A stretch of DNA of 35,905 nucleotides from a virus, in the IMG/VR virus record IMGVR_UViG_3300027730_000078, positions 1-35,905 of that record. One strand, given 5' to 3'. A program made the translations under genes and the position numbers. The notes under the pieces were generated by a model. The model was not told where the DNA came from. It was given only the letters and a program-made list of their open reading frames with translations, and ran no database searches. Positions 20,825 to 28,231 of the stretch are shown piece by piece. The stretch's first letter is position 1. Every line of letters starts with the position of its first letter.

Positions 20825-20961
20825 CAAATATTTTCCAGAAAGAAGGGTTTTCTGGCGTTTTTTTGGTGTTTAACCGTTTCTTAGTTGATAGACTGCTGGT
20901 TGTATTGTGTTGTCTTTCAAAACATCTAACAAATAAAATGCAAGTGGAGATTGCTTTGAAG

Positions 20962-21227
20962 CAAAAGAGGGTTTTAGGCAAACGTCCAAAAAAAAGGACG
21001 CTGCTTACCCTCTCAAAATGCAATGCGGAGCCATGCCCATCGCATAAGACCGGGAGCGACCCCGGGGGCTGAAAAGCCCGGTCCACTAACTATTAACCCA
21101 ACACGACAGCGTTGCTGCCCAAATACGTTTTCAGATGCCTTCTGACGCGGTTAGTGGCCCGCTTTGTTGGTTTGGTGTGAGGCGATCCTTTCGCGTCCCA
21201 ACTGGCTACTAAGGGCGCAACCCTTAG
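20962..21227 (-). ncRNA. Candidate structured noncoding RNA, about 265 nt
   Basis: No convincing gene lies in 20704-21361. Reading the minus strand from 21227: hairpin CTAAGGG-TTGCG-CCCTTAG at the very 5' end; GTTGG/CCAAC arm enclosing GCGA/TCGC; 8-bp stem CCACTAAC/GTTAGTGG enclosing hairpins TCAGA/TCTGA and CAGC/GCTG (three-way junction); GACCGGG/CCCGGTC arm; TGCGATG/CATTGCA stem; and a long final hairpin AGAGGG...GCA.CGTCC-T8-GGACG..TGC...CCCTCT followed by a few T. The TGCGATG/CATTGCA stem has a G-U pair on the minus strand but an A-C mismatch on the plus strand, which favours minus-strand RNA. A consensus promoter points the same way. I do not recognise it as tmRNA, 6S RNA or RNase P. A replication origin is an alternative. 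Confidence 0.55.
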
Positions 21228-21232
21228 CGATG

Positions 21233-21262
21233 CAAATATAAACAAGGTTTGCGAAAAAACAA
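21233..21262 (-). promoter_or_regulatory. Perfect-consensus promoter driving the ncRNA candidate
   Basis: On the minus strand TTG (21262-21260), exactly 19 bases, TATATTTG (21240-21233). The predicted start falls at the first base of the 5' hairpin. Confidence 0.75.
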
Positions 21263-21361
21263 CCCCGATACTTTACGGAAAAATAAATGTAAGAAAAAAG
21301 CCCAAAAAGTTTGGTGCTTCGGGATTAACGGCGCAACTTAGCGGCCATAACCAGATAAGCC

Positions 21362-21877
21362 ATGTACGCAACAGACCGAATTTACTATCGCTCAATAGTT
21401 GGGCCAGGAACTTCTGAGATTCAAAATTGCTCAGACATTGAACAATTAAGAGAATGGCACAAATTGTTTGACTTAGAAATATCCAAACTAAATAAACAAC
21501 TTGAAGAAACTAGCCATCAATCAGACAGCCAAAAATATTTTAGGCTATCAGGATTTATAAAGGTTCAAAAAACAATTCGCGCTCAATTAAATAATAGAAT
21601 ACACATAATTAAGGGCACTTTAAAAGAACAGCGCGACATTATTCTTTTAAAAAGAAGTGAAAAAACCGTAAATTTTTTAAAGTACAAACTTATAGAGCTT
21701 ATAGGCCAAGATGCTGTTTTTTCTCTTCTTGATGATTTTACACAAACCGAAGAATATAGGTGTGGTTATACTCAGGCCGAATTAGATCAAATGGCGGCAG
21801 ATGCGGCCGATAAAACCAGAAGAGGGTCATTAAAACGCAAAGCGAGACTGTCTTCAAAAAAAGAAAATCAAGCATGA
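21362..21877 (+). CDS. Unknown coiled-coil protein
   Basis: 171 residues, AT-rich codons unlike the neighbours. Residues 30-100 are strongly helical and charged (LREWHKLFDLEISKLNKQLE ...), ending in a basic tail (KRKARLSSKKENQA). No known domain. The region upstream back to the ncRNA promoter is AT-rich with no clear -7 box; TACTTTAC near 21270 is a weak candidate. Its stop overlaps the next start (ATGA). Confidence 0.6.
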   Translation: MYATDRIYYRSIVGPGTSEIQNCSDIEQLREWHKLFDLEISKLNKQLEETSHQSDSQKYFRLSGFIKVQKTIRAQLNNRIHIIKGTLKEQRDIILLKRSEKTVNFLKYKLIELIGQDAVFSLLDDFTQTEEYRCGYTQAELDQMAADAADKTRRGSLKRKARLSSKKENQA

Positions 21878-22119
21878 AACGAATCCAGAATACACCGGCA
21901 ACTATCCTACTTACCGAGAAACAGGCGCAACTGATGTATAACGAAGGCCCGAATGAAGGCGACCCTAGCTGGCTGCGATTGGGCATGGAGGTTATCGTAA
22001 CCCACAAAAGCCATTACTTCCCGATTGTCATTGCCAAGCCAAGCCACAACGGCAACATTAGGCCGGAAGACAAAGAGGGCATTTTTTGGCTTTCACAACT
22101 TGAGGGCGATGGACTTTGA
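21874..22119 (+). CDS. Unknown small protein (81 aa)
   Basis: Starts MKRIQNTPATILLTEKQAQL. A short beta-rich protein with HKSHYFPIVIAKPSHNGNIR in the middle. It is tied to both neighbours by overlaps, in a run of compact replication-region genes. Function unknown. Confidence 0.6.
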   Translation: MKRIQNTPATILLTEKQAQLMYNEGPNEGDPSWLRLGMEVIVTHKSHYFPIVIAKPSHNGNIRPEDKEGIFWLSQLEGDGL

Positions 22120-22369
22120 CGTTCCTCTGACCTGGACACCGGAAGTGACGGAACTTTTTTTAGAGTTCATGAAACTTCGCAAGGCTAAGCGCAAGCCATT
22201 GGCTACCGAGCGAGGCGTAAAGGCCCGCATAGCCAAGCTAGAGCGCCTCAGCGGCAATAACATGGAGTTGAAACGCAAGATTATAGAGCAGACGCTAGAC
22301 GAGGAATGGCTAGACTTCTATGAACTCAAAGAAGACCAAAAGGTGAGCAAATGGGACAGGATACTATAA
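22109..22369 (+). CDS. Replication-initiator-like small protein (helicase-loader type module)
   Basis: 86 residues from the ATG at 22109, inside the last codons of the previous gene. The pattern WTPEVTELFLEFMKLRKAKR, then ERGVKARIAKLERLSG and IIEQTLDEEWLDFYELKE matches the C-terminal module of phage replication initiator and helicase-loader proteins (I.Q.I...W.g.Y.LK). Here it is free-standing. It may help load the host replicative helicase, which would fit the absence of a phage helicase or polymerase in this window. Confidence 0.55.
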   Translation: MDFDVPLTWTPEVTELFLEFMKLRKAKRKPLATERGVKARIAKLERLSGNNMELKRKIIEQTLDEEWLDFYELKEDQKVSKWDRIL

Positions 22370-22956
22370 GCAAACAAGAAGTATTGGACGGCATTAAGTA
22401 CGCCAATATTTCAATGGGTATTTACCTGACCAATGACGAAACAGACATCCGCCTGTTGGTTAACTACACCTTTGATGCTCTGACCGCAATAGGGGCAACG
22501 GCTCTTGAACTAATGAAAGCCCTTGAGCGCGTTGAATTGACGCAGGCCGAACTACCGCGCAACCTATCCGCTAGCTTTTTTAAAAACGCTGTGCTGACCT
22601 TGAGGGCTAAAACCAAAGAGCGGCAGCAACAGGAGGAAGAAACGCGGGAAACCAGCGAAGCGGACAAAATGTCATATGTAGAGATTTACTATGACCATTA
22701 CAAGGTTGGCGGGGCGACATGGGCGCATTGGTCTGCGGGTAGCGCATGGATAGCCAGGTTCTTAAAGTTAGACCTTGAGCCGTTTATGGAAAAGGCGCGG
22801 GCCAAAGTGTCCAGCGACACAAGAGACGAAAGCCTAGCCAAGGGATTGCGCACAATGGTTGCCAACGTTGAACCCAACAAGGTAGAGGCCGAGGCTGGCC
22901 GCATGGCCGTGCAGGCTTATTTCAGGGAACGCTTCGACAAAGAAATACAACCATGA
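22351..22956 (+). CDS. Unknown protein of the replication region (201 aa)
   Basis: A helical N-terminal half (residues 1-80), a Gln/Glu-rich linker near 90-105 (KERQQQEEETRETSEADKMS), then MSYVEIYYDHYKVGGATWAH and a helical end. The organisation, helical adaptor domains joined by a polar linker, is common in phage replication proteins. It overlaps the preceding gene by 19 bases and the next by four. No motif for nucleotide binding is seen. Confidence 0.55.
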   Translation: MGQDTISKQEVLDGIKYANISMGIYLTNDETDIRLLVNYTFDALTAIGATALELMKALERVELTQAELPRNLSASFFKNAVLTLRAKTKERQQQEEETRETSEADKMSYVEIYYDHYKVGGATWAHWSAGSAWIARFLKLDLEPFMEKARAKVSSDTRDESLAKGLRTMVANVEPNKVEAEAGRMAVQAYFRERFDKEIQP

Positions 22957-23165
22957 AAACAAAATGTCCATTTCCACAAGAAAAGCCCATTATTATAAGC
23001 ATAGACGAAATTCGGGGCGAATGTGGTGGTTTTATTCACCCCGAAGACATAACCCACTTAACAATTAGGGTGATGGTAAGAGTGAAGGCCAATGTTTCCT
23101 ATAAATATGCCAACAAGGAGCTAACCATAAAGGACTTGAGTGAAATAATAAAATTAAGGCAATAG
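22953..23165 (+). CDS. Unknown small protein (70 aa)
   Basis: Starts MKTKCPFPQEKPIIISIDEI; AT-richer than its neighbours; beta-rich with a helical end. ATGA overlap with the gene before. No known domain. Confidence 0.55.
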   Translation: MKTKCPFPQEKPIIISIDEIRGECGGFIHPEDITHLTIRVMVRVKANVSYKYANKELTIKDLSEIIKLRQ

Positions 23166-23169
23166 GGTA

Positions 23170-23616
23170 ATGCAAAAGGTAGAGTTCGGATGGATAATGG
23201 AAGGCGGCAAGCTGGTGCTAAACAACCGGCAGGCGTTCACCGAGCGCGTGGCTAGGACCTTTAAGGATGGCGCACGGGGTGTTATGGTGCTGGAAGAGTT
23301 GCAACCCAGCAAGAGCAGTTGGCAGCTACGTTACTATCATGGACCTGTCATGGACATGGTTCTGAAGTACATGCTGGATGCCGGCTATGAGGTCACAAAG
23401 ACTCAGGCCCGTGGCTATGTAGAGGCATTGAACCCCTATCTAAAGCAGGCTATCCAGCACAACAGCGGAGAGGTTGCCGAGGTTCGCATATCGCTTTCAG
23501 ATTGCAGCAGGGAGCAAATGAGCGAGGTTATAGACTGGACGATCCGCTTGCTGGCCGAGGCTGACTACATTGTGGAGAGTGCGGAAGAGTGGAGACAAAA
23601 CATGGGCATAAAATAA
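23170..23616 (+). CDS. Conserved-type phage protein of the recombination/replication region
   Basis: 148 residues. LEELQPSKSSWQLRYYHGPV (residues about 41-60) resembles the S..Q..YYxG motif of a group of uncharacterised phage proteins found near recombination genes; a helical region follows and the end is DWTIRLLAEADYIVESAEEW. A substitute for NinB-like recombination proteins is possible, but I cannot show it. It starts four bases after the preceding stop. Confidence 0.55.
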   Translation: MQKVEFGWIMEGGKLVLNNRQAFTERVARTFKDGARGVMVLEELQPSKSSWQLRYYHGPVMDMVLKYMLDAGYEVTKTQARGYVEALNPYLKQAIQHNSGEVAEVRISLSDCSREQMSEVIDWTIRLLAEADYIVESAEEWRQNMGIK

Positions 23617-23622
23617 ATCAAC

Positions 23623-23820
23623 ATGGCAAATATGAGTTATTGTAGGTTTGAAAATACCTACCGGGATTTACAGGATTGCGCAGATGCTTTAGCGGAGGCC
23701 GGCAGTTTAAAACAAACACAGGCCTACAGGAACAAAAGAGAGGCATATTACGTGCGTCAATTGGTAACACTTTGCCGTGTCATTGCAGAGGAATACGGTG
23801 AACAGCTGGACAAACCATGA
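23623..23820 (+). CDS. Small phage protein of the MSYCRFENT type
   Basis: 65 residues. MANMSYCRFENTYRDLQDCA is the opening of a family I know from many unrelated phages, always of this size and without assigned function. It overlaps the DnaA-like gene that follows (ATGA). Confidence 0.65.
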   Translation: MANMSYCRFENTYRDLQDCADALAEAGSLKQTQAYRNKREAYYVRQLVTLCRVIAEEYGEQLDKP

Positions 23821-24212
23821 TTATAGACCAGCAAAAAAAGGCGATTGAGGTGGTAAATGCGATTTTTGCCATTGACATAGGGGCTAATTGGGAGAGCCGT
23901 AGGGCTATCTATGTGGTTGCCCGCAGGCTTATATCGGTCTGGCTGCTTTACAACGGCTATACGGTTGTTGAAATCGGTCAGATTATGAAGCGCGACCATT
24001 CAACCATTAGTTATATATCTGGCATTCATTGCAACTACATTATGGGCGGCGACAAGTACAGCCGAGTGTATGCGGTTGCATTTGAGCACTTCATGGCACT
24101 CATGCAGGGCAAGGAACCTAAAGAAACCATGACCCCTGATGAATACAATTATTTAATCTATAGACCAAAATCACATGGAAAAAAAGGAAAGGGTTTACCA
24201 GTCAGTCGTTAA
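23817..24212 (+). CDS. DnaA domain IV-like DNA-binding protein, copy 1
   Basis: 131 residues. ESRRAIYVVARRLISVWLLY (26-45), GYTVVEIGQIMKRDHSTISY (47-66) is the helix-turn-helix of bacterial DnaA domain IV, including the RDHST signature (59-63) that contacts the DnaA box. No ATPase domain is present. Free-standing DnaA-type binding domains may mark the phage origin or compete with host DnaA. Directly followed, with a 38-base overlap, by a second protein with a related helix-turn-helix. Confidence 0.82.
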   Translation: MIIDQQKKAIEVVNAIFAIDIGANWESRRAIYVVARRLISVWLLYNGYTVVEIGQIMKRDHSTISYISGIHCNYIMGGDKYSRVYAVAFEHFMALMQGKEPKETMTPDEYNYLIYRPKSHGKKGKGLPVSR

Positions 24213-24612
24213 TTGCGATTACAAGCGGTTTGTGGCTATTGCTGAGCGCAGAACGGGCATACAGGTTCACCGTCAGCAAAAGAAGAGGTCTACCCCACAA
24301 ATTATGGTTAGGCGCATGGTTTACAACTACATGGGCGAGTTGGGCTATTCGGACTCAATGGTGTCGAAAGCTAGCGGCATAAACCGAACCACAATTATTT
24401 ACCACAGAAAGCAGCACAACAGGCTAATTAACGAAGACACTATTGTGGCTACCCGATACCGTGCCATATTTTGCGAATTGCGGTTGTGCTTTATGCGCGG
24501 TACAACGCCAGACGCGGCGGTAGTGGGAAGGGCCGGAGCCAGTCCCTACGTTTACCCCGGTGTGGAGCCGCCGATTGGACTGGAAACTTTCAATCAAATG
24601 TTTGACCAATAA
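24175..24612 (+). CDS. DnaA domain IV-like DNA-binding protein, copy 2 (diverged)
   Basis: 145 residues. RRMVYNYMGELGYSDSMVSK (46-65), ASGINRTTIIYHRKQHN (66-82) has the same spacing as copy 1, with GINRTTIIYH in place of the RDHST signature. Probably a diverged tandem duplicate that recognises another sequence. Its start lies inside copy 1. The C-terminal 40 residues are Pro/Gly-rich and without a known motif. Confidence 0.65.
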   Translation: MEKKERVYQSVVNCDYKRFVAIAERRTGIQVHRQQKKRSTPQIMVRRMVYNYMGELGYSDSMVSKASGINRTTIIYHRKQHNRLINEDTIVATRYRAIFCELRLCFMRGTTPDAAVVGRAGASPYVYPGVEPPIGLETFNQMFDQ

Positions 24613-24615
24613 ATC

Positions 24616-24744
24616 ATGCAAATGAACTGGATTTTATTTTTTACGCATTGGATAGCCTTCATTGTGGGCTTTTGCGTGGCAGTATTCCTTACGTATAAAC
24701 GGCGACAGGTGAGGCTTAAACGAAGGCTGAGAAAATCTAAGTAA
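24616..24744 (+). CDS. Small single-span membrane protein (42 aa)
   Basis: MQMNWILFFTHWIAFIVGFC continues into a span of about 22 hydrophobic residues, then a very basic tail ending VRLKRRLRKSK. It starts three bases after the preceding stop. Its TAA forms the first bases of the promoter box of the next gene. Function unknown; the design fits small membrane-disturbing or anchor peptides. Confidence 0.55.
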   Translation: MQMNWILFFTHWIAFIVGFCVAVFLTYKRRQVRLKRRLRKSK

Positions 24745-24749
24745 CTTTG
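24742..24749 (+). promoter_or_regulatory. Leaderless-type promoter of the phosphoesterase gene
   Basis: TAACTTTG, 3 bases before the ATG at 24753; it overlaps the stop codon of the preceding gene and supports the ATG over a TTG six bases upstream. Confidence 0.55.
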
Positions 24750-24752
24750 GTT

Positions 24753-25625
24753 ATGCGAAAACACATAAACAGCATCACGGTTACGCGACCAAGCCACGCA
24801 TTAACTTACGTGGACATAGAGTGCGACAATGTTCACGCCTCTATGCCCATCCTGTTTACTGCGGACAGGCATTGGGATAACCCAAAGTCTGACCAAAAGA
24901 TGCAAAAAAAGCACCTTGATTGGGCGGTTGAAAATGGGGCGTTGATAGTGGATGTGGGGGATTTGTTTTGCGCTATGCAGGGGGCTGGCGATCCGCGAGG
25001 CAGCAAAAGCGATATTAGGCCCGAACACATGACGGGGCGTTATTTGAACAGCCTTAGCAGCACGGCGGCTGACTACTTTAAGCCATATGCAAAGCAGTTT
25101 CTTGCTCTGTTCTACGGCAACCATGAAACATCGGTTATTAAAAAGAAAGAATATGACCTGACCGAGCGGCTGGCGCACGACCTTTCGCGCGAGGGTTCGG
25201 ATGTTCAAAAAATGGGTTATTCGGGGTATATTAGGCTTAACATGAGGCGCAAAAACAGCGGCGACCGCAAGACGTTTACAATTTACTGCAACCACGGAAG
25301 CGGCGGCGGTGGTATTGTAACGAAGGGCGTTATACAGACCAACAGGCGGGCGGTGTTTGTTGCAGATGCGGACCTTGTTGTTTCGGGGCACATTCACGAG
25401 GCGTGGATGCTGGAGGTTCCAAAGGAGCGCATTAATCAAAACCATGTGCCGGTTTTAGAAACACAGGTTCACCTTCAGTTGCCGACCTACAAAGAAGAGT
25501 ACATGGCGCATGAGGGCTATCACATTGAGAAAGGAGGCCCACCAAAGCCATTGGGCGCGTGGGCTGTTCATTTTGAGTTTGGGGGCGGTGGGCTTAAATC
25601 AATGAGTCCTCAAAGGTTGCATTAA
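24753..25625 (+). CDS. Calcineurin-like metallophosphoesterase
   Basis: 290 residues. The dinuclear metal site is almost complete: TADRHWDN (D38, H40), DVGDLF (67-72), GNHE (122-125), CNHG with H181, and GHIH (212-215). The order D-x-H...GD...GNH(E)...H...GHxH defines the family. Phage members often act on DNA ends or nucleotides, like SbcD/Mre11 relatives, but no SbcC partner is seen here. It stands alone under its own promoter between the replication genes and terminase. Confidence 0.9.
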   Translation: MRKHINSITVTRPSHALTYVDIECDNVHASMPILFTADRHWDNPKSDQKMQKKHLDWAVENGALIVDVGDLFCAMQGAGDPRGSKSDIRPEHMTGRYLNSLSSTAADYFKPYAKQFLALFYGNHETSVIKKKEYDLTERLAHDLSREGSDVQKMGYSGYIRLNMRRKNSGDRKTFTIYCNHGSGGGGIVTKGVIQTNRRAVFVADADLVVSGHIHEAWMLEVPKERINQNHVPVLETQVHLQLPTYKEEYMAHEGYHIEKGGPPKPLGAWAVHFEFGGGGLKSMSPQRLH

Positions 25626-25636
25626 GGTTTTTTGCT

Positions 25637-25644
25637 TATATTTG
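25637..25644 (+). promoter_or_regulatory. Leaderless-type promoter
   Basis: TTGCTTATATTTGTC around 25634-25646 matches the box before the 269-811 gene; the GTG of the 36-aa gene follows after 4 bases. Confidence 0.6.
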
Positions 25645-25648
25645 TCCC

Positions 25649-25759
25649 GTGGAAAAGCGCACGGTCAAAGCGATTAAGGCGTTAAGCCGGAACACTAGGC
25701 CCAAGCGTGGGTCTGTGGTTATGGTGTCTAAGAAGGTGTACAATAGGAAGCGTAATTAA
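25649..25759 (+). CDS. Very small basic protein (36 aa)
   Basis: From GTG: MEKRTVKAIKALSRNTRPKR, then GSVVMVSKKVYNRKRN. Net charge is strongly positive. The start is set by the promoter box 4 bases upstream. Similar in style to the 24-aa protein before the portal gene. It may bind nucleic acid; nothing more can be said. Confidence 0.45.
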   Translation: MEKRTVKAIKALSRNTRPKRGSVVMVSKKVYNRKRN

Positions 25760-25765
25760 ATTGTC

Positions 25766-25773
25766 TATATTTG
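25766..25773 (+). promoter_or_regulatory. Promoter of the terminase operon
   Basis: TATATTTG, 22 bases before the ATG at 25796; the short leader contains the hairpin ACGC-ATAAA-GCGT. Confidence 0.6.
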
Positions 25774-25795
25774 TGGACGCATAAAGCGTTTAATT

Positions 25796-26089
25796 ATGGC
25801 ACATAGGGCAGGGCCGGGTGCGCCCGCATTAGTAGATAGGCTTGGTATTAAACAGGCCATTGGTCAGTATGTTACATTGGCTTATGCAGATAAGGGCAAA
25901 AGCATTACCGACCCTGTTTTTGCAATGGTCGAAAGGCTGGTTCGCATTATTGAGGACGAGCAAACCAATGATGTTTTAAGGGTTCGCTGCGTTGAAATGC
26001 TCTTGCACTACATGTGTGGCAAGCCGAATCAGTCTATTGACTTTGGCGACAATTCCCTAACGGTTGTGGTAACGAAGGCAACCGAGTAA
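25796..26089 (+). CDS. terS: Putative small terminase subunit
   Basis: 97 residues, mostly helical, with a conserved-looking LRVRCVEMLLHYMCGKPNQS and a polar end (LTVVVTKATE). Position directly before the large terminase under a dedicated promoter is the main argument; size is at the small end for the family. It would form the ring that recognises phage DNA for packaging. No clear helix-turn-helix can be seen by eye. Confidence 0.5.
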   Translation: MAHRAGPGAPALVDRLGIKQAIGQYVTLAYADKGKSITDPVFAMVERLVRIIEDEQTNDVLRVRCVEMLLHYMCGKPNQSIDFGDNSLTVVVTKATE

Positions 26090-26092
26090 CTT

Positions 26093-26140
26093 TAACTAAA
26101 TTGCGTCAACAGGCTGACCGTATTTAGCTAAATAGCGTCA
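26093..26140 (+). repeat. Direct repeat pair between the terminase genes
   Basis: TAACTAAATTGCGTCA (26093-26108) and TAGCTAAATAGCGTCA (26125-26140), 14 of 16 identical and 32 bases apart (about three helical turns). Candidate binding site of the small terminase (pac/cos-type) or of a regulator. The TTG start of the large terminase follows one base later. Confidence 0.55.
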
Positions 26141-26141
26141 T

Positions 26142-27443
26142 TTGAATGTCGAGTTACCCATTGCCAATGACCCAGCGATTGCCCGCATCTTTAGAGCGCG
26201 GGAGAGGTTTAAGCTATTGCGTAAGGGCAGGCGAGTAGGGGCAACGCGCAGCAAGGCTAATGATTGGATTGAACTGGCCGTAGAGAGCGAGGCAGAACTA
26301 AAGTTCCTTTGGGTTGACACGGTGCAAAGGAACATCGACCGCTATTACGAACGGTTTTTTTGGAAGCCCCTACGCAACCTGCCCCGGCAACTTTGGGAAT
26401 GGAACGGGCAGCGCAAGACCCTGCGGATTCGGGAGAGCCTTATTGACTTTGGCAGCGCGGAGAGGCCGGAGAACCTTGAGGGGTTCGGCTATGACGATAT
26501 GTTCCTGAATGAGGCTGGAATCATTCTCAAGGGCGACAATGGCCGGAAGCTGTGGGAAGAGAGTTTGCGCCCGATGCTTTCAGACCGTCAAGGCACGGCC
26601 CTAATAGCTGGCGTGCCAAAGGGCTTGCGCGATAACTACTTTGCTCACCTGTGGATTACCACGCAAGGCAATCCAGATTGGGGGCATTACACGCTGACAA
26701 GCTACGAAAGCCCGTATGTCAAGCGTTCCGAAGTAGAGGCAATGGAGCGCGACATGCACCCGTCAACGGCCCGTCAGGAGATATGGGCAGAGTTCATCGA
26801 CTATGCCGCTACGGAGATGCCGTGGCTTATGAACTTCACAGACGAGCATGTCAGCACTGAAGCCGTGTACCGGCCAAACCTTCCGGTTATCCTGTCTTTT
26901 GACTTTAACATTGACCCGATGGTGGCAACGTGCCATCACATGTGGTTCGATTCAGCGGGCCATCATTGGCATACTTTTGATGAGATAGTGATACCGAACG
27001 GGTCGGTCCCCGCAGCCATTAAAATCATAACCGATAAGTTCCCGCCGCATGTGCTGGCTGGTGTGATTGTAACGGGCGATGCAACCAGCAGCAAGAAGGA
27101 CATTAACGCGATTGACCACCGCTCTAGCTGGCTGCTGATTAAACAGGGCTTGCGGGTTAGCGATGCTAGGTTTAAGGTTCCCCGGTCTAACCCTAGTGTG
27201 GCCACCAACCGGGAACTATGCAACTACATCTGTTATGCCCACCCTGACGTTAAGGTTAGCCCCGTTTGCAAGACGCTGCTTTATGAGTTAAAGTACACCG
27301 AAGCCGATGCGGAAGGCGGCATACCCAAAAAGAACAGGAGCAAGCTAGAACAGCGGGCTGACGCGCTGGATACCTGGCGATACGTGGCTAATGCGTTTAT
27401 ACCAGACTTTATTGAAAAGCCGTATAAGTACAAAAAAAGTTAG
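26142..27443 (+). CDS. terL: Large terminase subunit
   Basis: 433 residues from TTG; the only in-frame start after the upstream stop and before the ATPase motifs. Motor domain: Walker A of the RGRRxGxT style, KGRRVGATRS at 28-37, and Walker B MFLNE at 120-124. Nuclease domain: SFDFNIDP (252-259), GDATS (312-316) and DALDTW (407-412) supply the acidic metal ligands of the RNase H-like fold. It packages DNA into the procapsid and cuts it at the start and end. Unlike in most siphoviruses, the portal gene does not follow; tail genes do. Confidence 0.95.
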   Translation: MNVELPIANDPAIARIFRARERFKLLRKGRRVGATRSKANDWIELAVESEAELKFLWVDTVQRNIDRYYERFFWKPLRNLPRQLWEWNGQRKTLRIRESLIDFGSAERPENLEGFGYDDMFLNEAGIILKGDNGRKLWEESLRPMLSDRQGTALIAGVPKGLRDNYFAHLWITTQGNPDWGHYTLTSYESPYVKRSEVEAMERDMHPSTARQEIWAEFIDYAATEMPWLMNFTDEHVSTEAVYRPNLPVILSFDFNIDPMVATCHHMWFDSAGHHWHTFDEIVIPNGSVPAAIKIITDKFPPHVLAGVIVTGDATSSKKDINAIDHRSSWLLIKQGLRVSDARFKVPRSNPSVATNRELCNYICYAHPDVKVSPVCKTLLYELKYTEADAEGGIPKKNRSKLEQRADALDTWRYVANAFIPDFIEKPYKYKKS

Positions 27444-27451
27444 TGCAGCGT

Positions 27452-27482
27452 TTGGATATATCGGGAAAGCGGGTTAGGTTTG
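27452..27482 (+). promoter_or_regulatory. Promoter after terL
   Basis: TTG (27452-27454), 20 bases, TAGGTTTG (27475-27482), 18 bases before the ATG at 27501. Confidence 0.6.
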
Positions 27483-27500
27483 GGGTCTAAATTGTAACCA

Positions 27501-28010
27501 ATGAAACTTGAATTTCCTAGCCTGAAAGGATTGGCCGCAGATTGCGATACGGGAGTAAAACGCGATTGGCTTTTTGGTCAATTGAATTTGCTCGGATTGC
27601 CAACAGAGCAACCAAAAAAATGGGGTTCGATTACGAAATACCCCGCTATTTGGTTTAAAAGTGGCGGGTTTTATGCCTGCGATCCAAATGGCATGCAAAC
27701 AATCCCCAAAGAGGAATACCTTGAACTGGTCAAAAAAGACCTTGCGGCACAGCAGCAAGAGCAAAAGCCAGTAGAAGCCGAATCCTTTGAATCTCTGGTT
27801 GCTCAGCGTGACGCGCTCGACCAGCGCATACGTGCTGCGGCTGTTGAGTTCTCCAACACCATTAACCCCGAAGATCTCATTTGGGTGTTGTGTGAGGTTA
27901 CGGAAATTCAGTCAGCAGATGGGGGTGGTGTAGATATTGAGGTTTCCCCTATTCTCGGTACATGGATTGAGGCACACGAAATGACCCCCGATAAAATCCG
28001 CAAGGCATGA
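27501..28010 (+). CDS. Unknown protein (169 aa)
   Basis: N-terminal 70 residues rich in aromatics (WLFGQLNLLGLPTEQPKKWG ... KYPAIWFKSGGFYA), then a helical, Gln/Glu-rich middle (KKDLAAQQQEQKPVEAESFE), and an acidic C-terminal domain. It has its own promoter, AT-richer composition than terL, and a four-base overlap with the next gene. Function unknown. Confidence 0.6.
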   Translation: MKLEFPSLKGLAADCDTGVKRDWLFGQLNLLGLPTEQPKKWGSITKYPAIWFKSGGFYACDPNGMQTIPKEEYLELVKKDLAAQQQEQKPVEAESFESLVAQRDALDQRIRAAAVEFSNTINPEDLIWVLCEVTEIQSADGGGVDIEVSPILGTWIEAHEMTPDKIRKA

Positions 28011-28231
28011 AGACCGCACACCCTGACCTACCCCTGTCCTTCAACGACTGGGCACAATACGTCCACCAGCATTTCCGCGAGAAAGGTGTAACTTCGGAGC
28101 ATGGGATGCAACCTATGCTACGACCTTTGCGAGATTTACAAGGGCAACCCGCTTCAGATAATCGGGAGCGTGGACGATCTGAATGCGCAAGTGATTGCGT
28201 TTATCACGAACTTGGGGTCAGGCCGTACTGA
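28007..28231 (+). CDS. Doubtful small protein overlapping the next gene
   Basis: The ATGA overlap with the preceding stop argues for a true start, and the first ~31 residues (MKTAHPDLPLSFNDWAQYVH ...) look coding. After base 28101 the frame runs antisense in character to the convincing 28101-28424 frame and looks like a shadow. Either the gene really overlaps by 131 bases, or it has lost its original end through a frameshift. Confidence 0.35.
   Translation: MKTAHPDLPLSFNDWAQYVHQHFREKGVTSEHGMQPMLRPLRDLQGQPASDNRERGRSECASDCVYHELGVRPY

Noticed and set aside
20815-21086. Reading frames of 85 and 111 codons over the structured region
   Set aside because: Composition is Lys/Phe/Ser-rich and not protein-like, both end in or cross strong hairpins, and neither has a start with expression signals.
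21040-21230. tRNA, tmRNA or 6S RNA in the structured region
   Set aside because: No cloverleaf, no T-loop GTTCGA-type sequence, no CCA end and no 6S-like single long bubble on either strand.
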